Shown: piece after piece, positions 51,253 to 61,154 of the stretch
Numbering within the stretch: position 1 is the stretch's first letter
Layout: every line of letters starts with the position of its first letter
Source: Microtetraspora glauca
Lineage (GTDB): Bacteria; Actinomycetota; Actinomycetes; Streptomycetales; Streptomycetaceae
NCBI GenBank assembly: GCA_000721275.1
Contig: JOFO01000002.1
Span: forward strand, 186,001 to 250,000
Length of the DNA: 64,000 bases
Direction: 5' to 3'
Made by a program: the position numbers and the translations under genes
The notes under the pieces: model-generated
The model's input: only the letters and a program-made list of their open reading frames with translations
Told to the model about the DNA's origin: nothing
Database searches by the model: none

Positions 51253-52407
51253 ATGCGGAACCAGCAGCGGTGGGTCTACCACCGCGGGGAAGGACCGCGC
51301 ACGTTCGGGGTGGAGGAGGAGCTCCTCCTGGTCGATCCCGAGACCGGACTTCCGCAGCCCCTGGCCGGCACCGTCACCGAGATCGCCGCCTGGCACGCCG
51401 ACGCCGGGCCGAAGACCGAGGGCCCGGAGCCGGCGAAACCCGAGTTGTACTCCGAGCAGCTGGAGATCGGCACCACCCCCTGCGTCACCACGCCCCAGCT
51501 CGCCGACCAGCTGCGCCGGGCCCGGCTGGCCGCCGCGGCGGCGGCCAAGGAGGCCGGGGTGGCGATCGCCGCGCTCGCGACCCCACCCGTGGACTTCGGT
51601 CCGCTGCTGACCCCCGACGAGCGCTACCGGCGGATCCACGCGCGGTACGCGCACCTGGTGGACGAGGAGTTCGCCTGCGCCTGCCACGTCCACGTCCACC
51701 TCGCCTCGCCGGAGGAGGGGGTGGGCGTGCTCGACCGGATCCGGCCCTGGCTCGCCCCGCTCCTCGCGCTCAGCGCCAACTCCCCCTACTTCCAGGGCGT
51801 CGACACCGGGTACGCGAGCTGGCGCCACCAACTGTGGCAGCGCTGGCCGATGGCGGGCCCGAGCGAGCTGTACGGGGACGTGGAGGCGTACGAGCGGACC
51901 ACGCGCGCGATGCTCGCCAGCGACGTGCTGGTCGACGACCACATGGTCTACTTCGACGCCCGGCTCTCCCGCCGCTACCCGACGGTCGAGATCCGGGTCG
52001 GCGACGTGTGCCTGGACGTCGAGGACACCGTCCTGCTCGCCGTGCTCAGCCGCGCCCTGGTGGAGACCGCGGCCCGCGAGTGGCGCCTGGGGCTGCTCCC
52101 CGACCCGGTGTCGACGGTGGTGCTGCGGCTCGCCGCCTGGCGCGCCAGCCGGTACGGGCTCGGCGGCGAGCTGCTCGACCCGCGCAGCTGGCGGCCCGCC
52201 CCGGCGGGCGAGGTGCTGCACGCCCTGCTCGACCACGTGCGCCCCGCCCTCGCGGACGCGGGCGACCGGGAGCGCGCCGAGGCCGGCGTGGAGCGGCTGC
52301 TGGCCCGGGGCACCGGGGCGGACGCCCAGCGGCGGGCCGCCCACTCCGGCGACCCGACGCTGGCCTCGGTGATCGTCGACGCCGTGCGCCGTACGACCCC
52401 GGCGTGA
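51253..52407 (+). CDS. YbdK-type carboxylate-amine ligase (GCS2 family)
   Basis: A 384-residue ATP-grasp-like glutamate-cysteine ligase family 2 protein. Motifs are TFGVEEELLLVDPETG near the N-terminus, KPELYSEQLEIGTTPC, HVHVHLASPEEGV, and YPTVEIRVGDVCLDVEDTVLLAVLSRALV. The family ligates carboxylate and amine substrates; weak gamma-glutamylcysteine synthesis is known for YbdK. Actinomycetes make mycothiol rather than glutathione, so the true product is unknown. ATG 51253 follows GAAGGAGAG. It is convergent with lon. Confidence 0.9.
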   Translation: MRNQQRWVYHRGEGPRTFGVEEELLLVDPETGLPQPLAGTVTEIAAWHADAGPKTEGPEPAKPELYSEQLEIGTTPCVTTPQLADQLRRARLAAAAAAKEAGVAIAALATPPVDFGPLLTPDERYRRIHARYAHLVDEEFACACHVHVHLASPEEGVGVLDRIRPWLAPLLALSANSPYFQGVDTGYASWRHQLWQRWPMAGPSELYGDVEAYERTTRAMLASDVLVDDHMVYFDARLSRRYPTVEIRVGDVCLDVEDTVLLAVLSRALVETAAREWRLGLLPDPVSTVVLRLAAWRASRYGLGGELLDPRSWRPAPAGEVLHALLDHVRPALADAGDRERAEAGVERLLARGTGADAQRRAAHSGDPTLASVIVDAVRRTTPA

Positions 52408-52412
52408 ACCGG

Positions 52413-52462
52413 TGACGTCCGGTGCTCCCGGTACGCGCGCGTACCGGGAGCACCGGACGTCA
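52413..52462. terminator. Perfect 50-base palindrome, bidirectional terminator
   Basis: Each half is 25 bases and the halves (52413-52437 and 52438-52462) are exact reverse complements with no central spacer; the left half begins TGACGTCCGGTGC and the centre is GCGC. It begins 5 bases after the ybdK-like stop and lies between convergent genes, so it can end transcription from both sides. Confidence 0.88.
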
Positions 52463-52561
52463 GGACCCGGGCGTACCGGCCGCCCCGGGCGGGGCGCCGG
52501 CGCCCGCCGCTCATACCCCGGCCGTGACGCCGGGCTCGGCGGCCCGGCTCTCGCGGCCCGG

Positions 52562-54973
<2,412 letters not shown>

Positions 54974-54994
54974 GATCTCCCCTTCGGCAGTCAA

Positions 54995-55015
54995 GTTGAG
55001 CTATGCCGACTCAAT
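54995..55015 (-). promoter_or_regulatory. HAIR operator (HspR site) upstream of lon
   Basis: GTTGAGC-N7-ACTCAAT matches the HspR-associated inverted repeat CTTGAGT-N7-ACTCAAG at 11 of 14 defined positions with the exact 7-base spacer. It lies 21 bases from the lon start. HspR is known to repress dnaK, clpB and lon in Streptomyces, lifting on heat shock. Confidence 0.8.
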
Positions 55016-55146
55016 GCTTGTGAGCCTCCGAATGTTCCCCGGCCGTTGTTCGCTGTGAGCGATCACCCTGCCGGGCAGGGTCTCTCGCTGGCGGACCTGG
55101 CGTGTTCCGGCTGCGGCCGTCCGTGGGGGCGGGCATGCTCGGGCGC

Positions 55147-55641
55147 ATGGAGAGTCGTGTGCGGGGGCGGCGGGTGTGGGGTGCGGTGCCGGCGGTGGCG
55201 GCGGCGCTGGTGCTCGGGGCGGTCGGGTGCGCCGACGCCGACGTGCCCGAGCGGGGCGGGAGCACGACCAGGGCGGAGGTCCCGGCGGAGCCGCGGGCCG
55301 AAAGCGCGCTGGTCGAGGTGGGGGTGAGCGGGGGGTTCGCCGGGGTGGACAACCGGCTCGTGGTGCGGGAGGACGGCTCCTGGACCGTGCGGTCCCGGAG
55401 CGGGGAGCAGCGGTCGGGGCGGATGACCGCCGGCGGGCTGGCGGAGCTGCGGGCGGCGCTCGACGACCCCGCCTACGCGCGCGTGCCCGAGCGGCCCGCC
55501 GGACGGCCGGTCGCCGACGGGTTCCAGTACACCGTGACGTACCACGACCGGACCGTCGTGGCGGGCGACGGCGACCTGCCCCCCGCCCTCCGTCGCGTCT
55601 TCGACGCCCTCCCCGAGGGCGCCCCGCCGACCTCTCCCTGA
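55147..55641 (+). CDS. Emfourin-like lipoprotein
   Basis: A 164-residue lipoprotein. The signal GAVPAVAAALVLGAVGC has a lipobox LGAVGC, giving a membrane-anchored Cys. The mature part, VEVGVSGGFAGVDNRLVVREDG...LAELRAALDDPAYARVPE...ADGFQYTVTYHDRTVVAGDGDLPPALRRVFDAL, has the pattern of emfourin, the inhibitor of protealysin-like M4 peptidases. That assignment rests on motif memory. If right, it could protect the envelope from the M4 protease encoded 30 kb away. ATG 55147 is chosen; ATG 55135 is an alternative. Confidence 0.7.
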   Translation: MESRVRGRRVWGAVPAVAAALVLGAVGCADADVPERGGSTTRAEVPAEPRAESALVEVGVSGGFAGVDNRLVVREDGSWTVRSRSGEQRSGRMTAGGLAELRAALDDPAYARVPERPAGRPVADGFQYTVTYHDRTVVAGDGDLPPALRRVFDALPEGAPPTSP

Positions 55642-55684
55642 CGGCCCGTGAACCGCGCGGGGCGCGCCGTGCGATAGAGAGGGC

Positions 55685-56172
55685 GTGAGACTGTCACGCC
55701 CCGCACGGGGAGGCCCCTCCGGGGGCGAGGGGGACGGCGCGGCCGACGACGCCGCGCTGCTGCGCGCGGTCGCCCGCGGCGACACGGAGGCGCTGGGCCT
55801 GCTGCACGACCGGCACGCCGGCCGGCTGTACGCCCGGCCGGCCCGGCGGTGCCCGGTCGAGGTGTTCGCCCTGGTGTGACCGGGTCCGGCGGCGGAGTTC
55901 AGCGGGCTCGCCGCCGTATGGAACACGCTCGGCCTGACCGGGATGGCGGCCGGCGCGGCGGGCGGACGGGGGCGCGGTCGAGCTGGCTGCCGCCGGTGAC
56001 GTACGCGTGGGCGGTGTATCTGACGCCGCCGGACGCGACGGCGGCGGTGTGGTGGGGGTGGGTGCTGCGGCCGGGCCCGCAGAGTGTGGCCTGGGCGGTG
56101 GCCTGCGGCCTCCTGGCCGCGGGGGCGGGCCTGTACGCGTGGCGCGGGGCGCGCCCGCGCGGGGACGGGTGA
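55685..56172 (+). pseudogene. Decayed region: sigma-factor-like start and a membrane-protein end
   Basis: A GTG start at 55685 reads DDAALLRAVARGDTEALGLLHDRHAGRLYAR, which looks like the first part of an ECF sigma factor region 2, then hits a stop at 55877. The same frame continues PAAEFSGLAAVWNTLGLTGMAAG. After a frameshift near 55950, frame 1 gives LPPVTYAWAVYLTPPDATAAVWWGWVL...SVAWAVACGLLAAGAGLYAW, two plausible membrane helices ending at 56172. No single intact gene fits, so remnants of one or two inactivated genes are likely. Confidence 0.55.
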
Positions 56173-56224
56173 CGCGGGGGGCGCGTGGAGCGAGGGTGAC
56201 GCGCAGGGCGCGTGAGGCGAGGAG

Positions 56225-56866
56225 CTACGCAGGCGTCGCGCGGATCGTGGCGTACTGGCGCCGCAGGAAGTCCCGTACCCGGGCGGGCATGTCGAAGGAG
56301 CCGGGGTCGAGGGCCCACTGGATCTGGAGGCCGTCCATGACGGCCAGGTACTCGCGGGCGACGCCTTCGCAGTCGAGGCCGGCGCGGAGTTCGCCGCGCC
56401 GGACGCCCTCCTCCAGGCACTCGACGCCGTGCGCGAGCACGCGCGCGTACCGGTCCTTGAAGTAGGCGTGGGCGGGGTGGCCGGGGTTCCCGGACTCGCC
56501 GACGAGGACGTTGAACATGCGGACGATGCCGGGGCGCCGGGTGTTGTCCTCGACCAGCCGGACGAGAGCGTCGAGGAAGGCCTCGTACGACTCCGGCTCG
56601 GTGGCGAGGAGGCGCTCGACGTCGTGTTCCTCGCTGTGCGCGAGGACAGAGAGGAGCAGGTCCTCCTTGCTGCGGAAGTGGTGCAGCAGGCCGCCCTGGG
56701 TGATGCCGCAGTCATGGGCGATGCGGGCCAGGGAGGAGGCGTGGAAGCCCCACGTGCCGAAGTGGTCGACGGCGGTCTCCAGGATCAGCCGGCGGCGCGC
56801 GTCCCCGACGGCGTAACTCCCCCGACCCGCGCTCCGGCCGCCCGCGGTGACCTTCTTCTCCGGCAT
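56225..56866 (-). CDS. TetR-family transcriptional regulator
   Basis: A 213-residue regulator. The DNA-binding domain reads ARRRLILETAVDHFGTWGFHASSLARIAHDCGITQGGLLHHFRSKEDLLLSVL, and the ligand domain is helical with a conserved-looking C-terminus (AVMDGLQIQWALDPGSFDM), a pattern seen in BetI/AcrR-type regulators. A matching palindrome lies 65 bases upstream, between this gene and the divergent SurE. It may control itself and that gene. Confidence 0.92.
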   Translation of the reverse strand: MPEKKVTAGGRSAGRGSYAVGDARRRLILETAVDHFGTWGFHASSLARIAHDCGITQGGLLHHFRSKEDLLLSVLAHSEEHDVERLLATEPESYEAFLDALVRLVEDNTRRPGIVRMFNVLVGESGNPGHPAHAYFKDRYARVLAHGVECLEEGVRRGELRAGLDCEGVAREYLAVMDGLQIQWALDPGSFDMPARVRDFLRRQYATIRATPA

Positions 56867-56930
56867 GCGGCCACCCTAGCCGCGGCCGCGCCACCCCTTG
56901 AGGGGCGTGTGATCTGGCTCACACATGACA

Positions 56931-56950
56931 AACCTAGTACCCACTCGGTT
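56931..56950. promoter_or_regulatory. TetR operator candidate
   Basis: AACCnAGT-n4-ACTnGGTT is an inverted repeat with perfect matching arms apart from one free position in each. It lies 65 bases before the TetR start and 164 before the surE-like start. The form is typical of TetR operators. Confidence 0.55.
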
Positions 56951-57113
56951 TTCGCACCTAGCCTGAGCCCGCCGAGGACGGCACCGTCTCCGCCGCACCC
57001 GGCCCGCAGACCGCGGGGCCCTGACGACCCCGCGCGCTCCGGGGCCCGCCCGTGGGGGGTCGGGCCCCGGACCCCTCTCCCGATGTGTCATGCCCATGAA
57101 AGGACGCACCGCC

Positions 57114-58193
57114 ATGCGCCGTACTCTCGCGCTGACCACCGCCGCCGCCCTCCTGGCCGGACTGGGCGCCACCGCCTACGCGACCACCCCCGCCCCGCCG
57201 GAGGCGCGCGGCGGGCGCGGGCCGCTCGCCGGGCTGCGGATCCTGCTCTCCAACGACGACTCCATGCGCGCCGCGAAGGCGAGCAACGCCGACGGGCTCG
57301 GCCTGTACGAGCTGCGCCGCGCGATGTGCGCGGCCGGGGCCGACGTCGTGGTGATGGCGCCCTGGCAGGTGCAGTCCGGCAAGGGCACGGCCGTGACCAA
57401 CGGCGGCGCCCTCACCGCCCAGCGCCGCACCGCGCTGCCCGCCGGCTACGAGGGCGACTGCGCGGGCGCGCCGTCCGGGGGCGCCGTCTTCGGCGTCTGC
57501 CTGGGCGAGGGCGACTGCACGCCGGACTCCCCCAGCGCGACCCCTGCGGACACCGTGAAGCTGGCGCTGCGCGGCGGTCTGGCCGCGAAGGTGGGCTGGC
57601 GGGGCGCCCCCGACCTGGTCCTCACCGGCATCAACTCGGGCCCGAACGTCGCCGCGAGCGTCAACGACTCGGGCACCGTCGGCGCCGCCGTGGCCGCGAT
57701 CGACCAGGAGGTCCCGGCCATCGCATTCTCGTCCTCCGGTGACACGAGCCAGCTGTTCTTCCCGCGCGAGAACTACCGGGCGCACGCCGAGTTCGGCGCG
57801 CGGTTCGTCGCCGGCCTGTCGGAACGAGGCCTGCTGACCTCCGCCTTCGCGCTCAAGGTCGACTACCCGGACGTCAGCGCCGGGCAGCGGGCGAAGGCGC
57901 CGGTCTGGACCCGGGTCGGCGACGGCGCGGTCGCCTACCACGCGTACGAGCGGCGAGGCTCAAGCGACACCTTCGACATCGCCCTCGGCCTCTGCGAGGG
58001 CGGCGAAGGCGGCGAGCGCGCGGGCGAGTGCGCCGAGCGCCGCGCCGACGCCGACTCCACCTGGCTGCTGGGCAGGGGCCACGTGACCGTCGCCCCGATC
58101 ACCTGGGACCGCACCTACGGCACCCCGGTCGACGCCCGGCGCGAACTGAGGGCCGTGCAGCGGTACGTGGAGCGCGAGGCCCCGCGCGCGTAA
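57114..58193 (+). CDS. Secreted SurE-type 5'/3'-nucleotidase
   Basis: A 359-residue SurE-family phosphatase with an N-terminal signal peptide (RRTLALTTAAALLAGLGATAYA). The metal-binding motif is ILLSNDDS. The conserved GINSGPNVAASVNDSGTVGAAVAAI core and YPDV segment are present. Classical SurE proteins are cytosolic; this one is exported, and has extra inserts rich in Gly/Glu with Cys pairs (DCAGAPSGGAVFGVCLGEGDC; CEGGEGGERAGEC). It may release phosphate from extracellular nucleotides. ATG 57114 suits the signal; ATG 57090 is in frame. Confidence 0.9.
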   Translation: MRRTLALTTAAALLAGLGATAYATTPAPPEARGGRGPLAGLRILLSNDDSMRAAKASNADGLGLYELRRAMCAAGADVVVMAPWQVQSGKGTAVTNGGALTAQRRTALPAGYEGDCAGAPSGGAVFGVCLGEGDCTPDSPSATPADTVKLALRGGLAAKVGWRGAPDLVLTGINSGPNVAASVNDSGTVGAAVAAIDQEVPAIAFSSSGDTSQLFFPRENYRAHAEFGARFVAGLSERGLLTSAFALKVDYPDVSAGQRAKAPVWTRVGDGAVAYHAYERRGSSDTFDIALGLCEGGEGGERAGECAERRADADSTWLLGRGHVTVAPITWDRTYGTPVDARRELRAVQRYVEREAPRA

Positions 58194-58315
58194 CTCCCGT
58201 ACGAGACCGTCACCGGCCTCCGTACCGTCGCTTCCGAACCCGTTTGTCCCGGCCGTCCGCGCTCCGCGAGGATGGCAGGCAGGACGCGTACCGCACGACG
58301 AGACACGGAGTGATC

Positions 58316-58999
58316 ATGAACAGCCCCGTCACCCTCGACCGCCGCGAGGGCCCGTACGGAGAGGTCGTCCTGCGGCGCCGGGACACCGGCGACCGCACCG
58401 ACTTCGAGATCATCGCCAACGGCACCTTCCTGATGGACACCTCCGACGGACGCTCCGAGCGGCTGCTCGTGGACGCGGCGATGGAGGCGCTGCCCGAGCA
58501 CGCGCGCGTGGGCGCGTCCGTGCTGATCGGCGGGCTCGGCGTCGGCTTCTCGCTCGCCCACGCCGCCGCCGACCCGCGCTGGGGGCGGATCGCGGTGGTC
58601 GAGCGGGAGCAGGCGATCATCGACTGGCACCGCGGCGGCCCGCTCGCCGCGCTCTCCGGCCGCGCGCTCGCCGACGAGCGGACCGTGATCCTGCACACGG
58701 ACCTGGTGACGTACCTGGACTCCTCGGACGACACGTACGACGCGCTCTGCCTGGACATCGACAACGGTCCGGACTGGACGGTCACCGAGGACAACGAATC
58801 CCTGTACGGAGCCAGGGGGTTGGCGTCCTGCGCGGCCCGGCTGAACCCCGGCGGGGTGCTCGCGGTGTGGTCGGCGCGGCCGTCCGGCGATTTCGAAGAG
58901 TCCTTGCGGAATGCCGGATTCAGCGGGGTACGGACCGAAGAGATCGCCGTTGCCCGGGGCGTCCCCGACGTGGTCCACCTCGGCATCCGGCCTGCGTAG
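58316..58999 (+). CDS. Spermidine-synthase-like methyltransferase-fold protein
   Basis: A 227-residue Rossmann protein. The nucleotide loop is VLIGGLGVGFSLAHA, with acidic residues in VVEREQAIIDWH and the DALCLDIDNGPDW motif, as in the spermidine synthase superfamily (decarboxylated-AdoMet or AdoMet binding). It lacks the full N-terminal beta domain, and an amine-binding set was not confirmed. It may be an aminopropyltransferase or a methyltransferase. ATG 58316 follows CGGAG at 7 bases. Confidence 0.8.
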   Translation: MNSPVTLDRREGPYGEVVLRRRDTGDRTDFEIIANGTFLMDTSDGRSERLLVDAAMEALPEHARVGASVLIGGLGVGFSLAHAAADPRWGRIAVVEREQAIIDWHRGGPLAALSGRALADERTVILHTDLVTYLDSSDDTYDALCLDIDNGPDWTVTEDNESLYGARGLASCAARLNPGGVLAVWSARPSGDFEESLRNAGFSGVRTEEIAVARGVPDVVHLGIRPA

Positions 59000-59059
59000 C
59001 CGGGACGCCGTCGGTGCCTCTAGGCTGCTGCACCGACATCGGCGACGCGAGGCGGGGCA

Positions 59060-59794
59060 ATGGAGCAGACACACACCAGTCACCAGGGTGCGGCGACTCC
59101 GGGGGCCCAGCGGCGCGTCCTGGTCGTCGAGGACGACGCCACCATCGTGGAGGCCGTCTCCGCGCGGCTGCGCGCGGAGGGCTTCCTGGTCCAGACGGCG
59201 ACCGACGGCCCCGCGGCCGTGGAGGCCGCCGAGGCGTGGCAGCCGGACCTGATGGTGCTCGACGTGATGCTGCCCGGCTTCGACGGCCTGGAGGTCTGCC
59301 GCCGCGTGCAGGCGCAGCGCCCGGTGCCGGTGCTGATGCTCACCGCGCGGGACGACGAGACGGACATGCTGGTCGGACTCGGCGTCGGCGCCGACGACTA
59401 CATGACGAAGCCGTTCTCCATGCGCGAGCTGGCCGCGCGGGTGCACGTCCTGCTGCGCCGGGTGGAGCGGGCCGCGCTCGCCGCCGTGACCCCGCGCAGC
59501 GGCATCCTGCGGCTCGGCGAGCTGGAGATCGACCACGCGCAGCGCCGGGTCCGGGTGCGGGCGGAGGACGTCCACCTGACTCCCACCGAGTTCGACCTGC
59601 TGGTCTGTCTGGCCAACACCCCGCGCGCGGTGCTCTCCCGGGAGCAGCTGCTCGCCGAGGTGTGGGACTGGGCGGACGCCTCCGGCACCCGGACCGTGGA
59701 CAGCCACATCAAGGCGCTGCGCCGGAAGATCGGCGCCGAGCGGATCCGTACGGTGCACGGCGTCGGGTACGCGCTGGAGACCCCGGCGTCGTGA
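59060..59794 (+). CDS. OmpR/PhoB-family response regulator
   Basis: A 244-residue regulator. The receiver has the VVEDD acidic pair, phosphoacceptor D68 (LMVLDVMLPG), Thr in LMLTARDD and the lysine in YMTKPFSM. The C-terminal winged helix reads LTPTEFDLLVCLANTPRAVLSREQLLAEVWDW...TVDSHIKALRRKIG. It overlaps the kinase gene by 4 bases (GTGA), forming a two-component system next to sucA, a synteny I recall from other streptomycetes. A TAGGCT -10-like box lies at 59021-59026. Confidence 0.95.
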   Translation: MEQTHTSHQGAATPGAQRRVLVVEDDATIVEAVSARLRAEGFLVQTATDGPAAVEAAEAWQPDLMVLDVMLPGFDGLEVCRRVQAQRPVPVLMLTARDDETDMLVGLGVGADDYMTKPFSMRELAARVHVLLRRVERAALAAVTPRSGILRLGELEIDHAQRRVRVRAEDVHLTPTEFDLLVCLANTPRAVLSREQLLAEVWDWADASGTRTVDSHIKALRRKIGAERIRTVHGVGYALETPAS

Positions 59795-60885
59795 GCCGGC
59801 CGGGGCGGCGCACCGGTGGGCCCAGGCGCCGGATCGTGATCTCGATCAAGACGAAGCTGGGCGCGCTGGTGGTCGGCGCGGTGCTGCTGACCTCGTGCCT
59901 GGCCCTGGTGGCGATCCGCACGTCCACCGAGTTCCGGTACATCACGATCTTCGCGATGATCGCGACGCTGCTGATCACGCAGTTCGTGGCGCAGTCGCTG
60001 ACGGCGCCGCTGGACGAGATGAACACGGTGGCGGGGTCGATCTCACGCGGGGACTTCTCCCGGCGGGTGCGGGGCGCGGACCGGCGCGACGAGCTGGGCG
60101 ACCTGGCCTCGACGATCAACCGGATGGCGGACGACCTGGAGGCCGTGGACCGGCACCGCAAGGAGCTGGTCGCCAACGTCTCGCACGAGCTGCGCACGCC
60201 GATCGCGGCGCTGCGCGCGGTGCTGGAGAACGTGGTCGACGGGGTCTCGGAGGCCGATCCGGAGACGATGCGGTCGGCGCTGAAGCAGACGGAGCGGCTG
60301 GGCCGGCTGGTGGAGACGCTGCTCGACCTGTCGCGGCTCGACAACGGTGTCGTGCAGCTGCGGGTGCGCCGGTTCGAGGTGTGGCCCTATCTGTCCGGGG
60401 TGCTGCGGGAGGCGAACCTGGCCGCCGCGCAGCGCGGTCTGCCGTCGACGTCCGGTCTGCACCGGCGTACGGACGTGCACCTGCACCTGGACGTGTCGCC
60501 GTCCGACCTGACGGCGTACGCGGACGTGGAGCGGCTGCACCAGGTGATGGCGAACCTGATCGACAACGCGGTGAAGCACTCCCCGCCGCACGGGCGCGTG
60601 ACGGTGCGGGCGCGGCGCGGTCCGTACCCGGAGTCGCTGGAGCTGGTGGTCGAGGACGAGGGCCCGGGCATCCCGGAGCAGGAGCGGCACAAGGTCTTCG
60701 AGCGGTTCAACCGGGGGACGGCTCCGGACCGGCAGGGGCCGGGGAGCGACGGCGGCACCGGGCTCGGTCTGGCGATCGCGCGCTGGGCGGTGGATCTGCA
60801 CGGTGGCGGAATCGGTGTGGCCGAATCTTCACGCGGGTGCCGCATCCGCGTCACTCTTCCGGGCAGCCTTCCCCTCCGGGATTGA
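59791..60885 (+). CDS. Sensor histidine kinase paired with the preceding regulator
   Basis: A 364-residue kinase. Two membrane segments are almost adjacent (~22-42 and ~47-68), so the sensor loop is only a few residues (RTSTEFRYI). A HAMP domain (QSLTAPLDEMNTVAGSISRGDFSRRV), HisKA with H132 (NVSHELRTPIAAL) and HATPase_c (NLIDNAVKHSP, EDEGPGIPEQE, GGTGLGLAIARWAV) follow. With so short an external loop it probably senses membrane or intramembrane signals. GTG 59791 overlaps the regulator stop. Confidence 0.95.
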   Translation: MSRPGRRTGGPRRRIVISIKTKLGALVVGAVLLTSCLALVAIRTSTEFRYITIFAMIATLLITQFVAQSLTAPLDEMNTVAGSISRGDFSRRVRGADRRDELGDLASTINRMADDLEAVDRHRKELVANVSHELRTPIAALRAVLENVVDGVSEADPETMRSALKQTERLGRLVETLLDLSRLDNGVVQLRVRRFEVWPYLSGVLREANLAAAQRGLPSTSGLHRRTDVHLHLDVSPSDLTAYADVERLHQVMANLIDNAVKHSPPHGRVTVRARRGPYPESLELVVEDEGPGIPEQERHKVFERFNRGTAPDRQGPGSDGGTGLGLAIARWAVDLHGGGIGVAESSRGCRIRVTLPGSLPLRD

Positions 60886-61154
60886 CGTAGGGTTCGAACC
60901 GGAAGCGAACGTTCTGCGTGATCAGGGGCAGGACGTGGTCAGGGTGCGGCCGAAGGGGGCCGTAGCCCGCGCTTTTCCGTACCCTCACCGATGCGGAACC
61001 ACGCTTGTTTCCCGCCATTCACGGCGCCGAAACACCCCGTCAAGTGTGACTTGCGCGACGTTGGAGTGCCCGGCCTGCACGTCCCGCCCGGACAGGCGTA
61101 GCCTTTATTTCCGCTGTCCATCACCTTGCGAAGCGGAAGAGGGCGGTTGCCGCC
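60886..61154 (+). promoter_or_regulatory. sucA upstream region
   Basis: 269 bases without a gene. TAGCCT (61099-61104) is a possible -10 box about 50 bases before the sucA start; no good -35 was seen. GGAAGAGGG is the probable ribosome site. Confidence 0.35.

Noticed and set aside
60907..60914. GAACGTTC near the kinase-sucA gap as an SOS box
   Set aside because: No central spacer and no SOS-type gene downstream.
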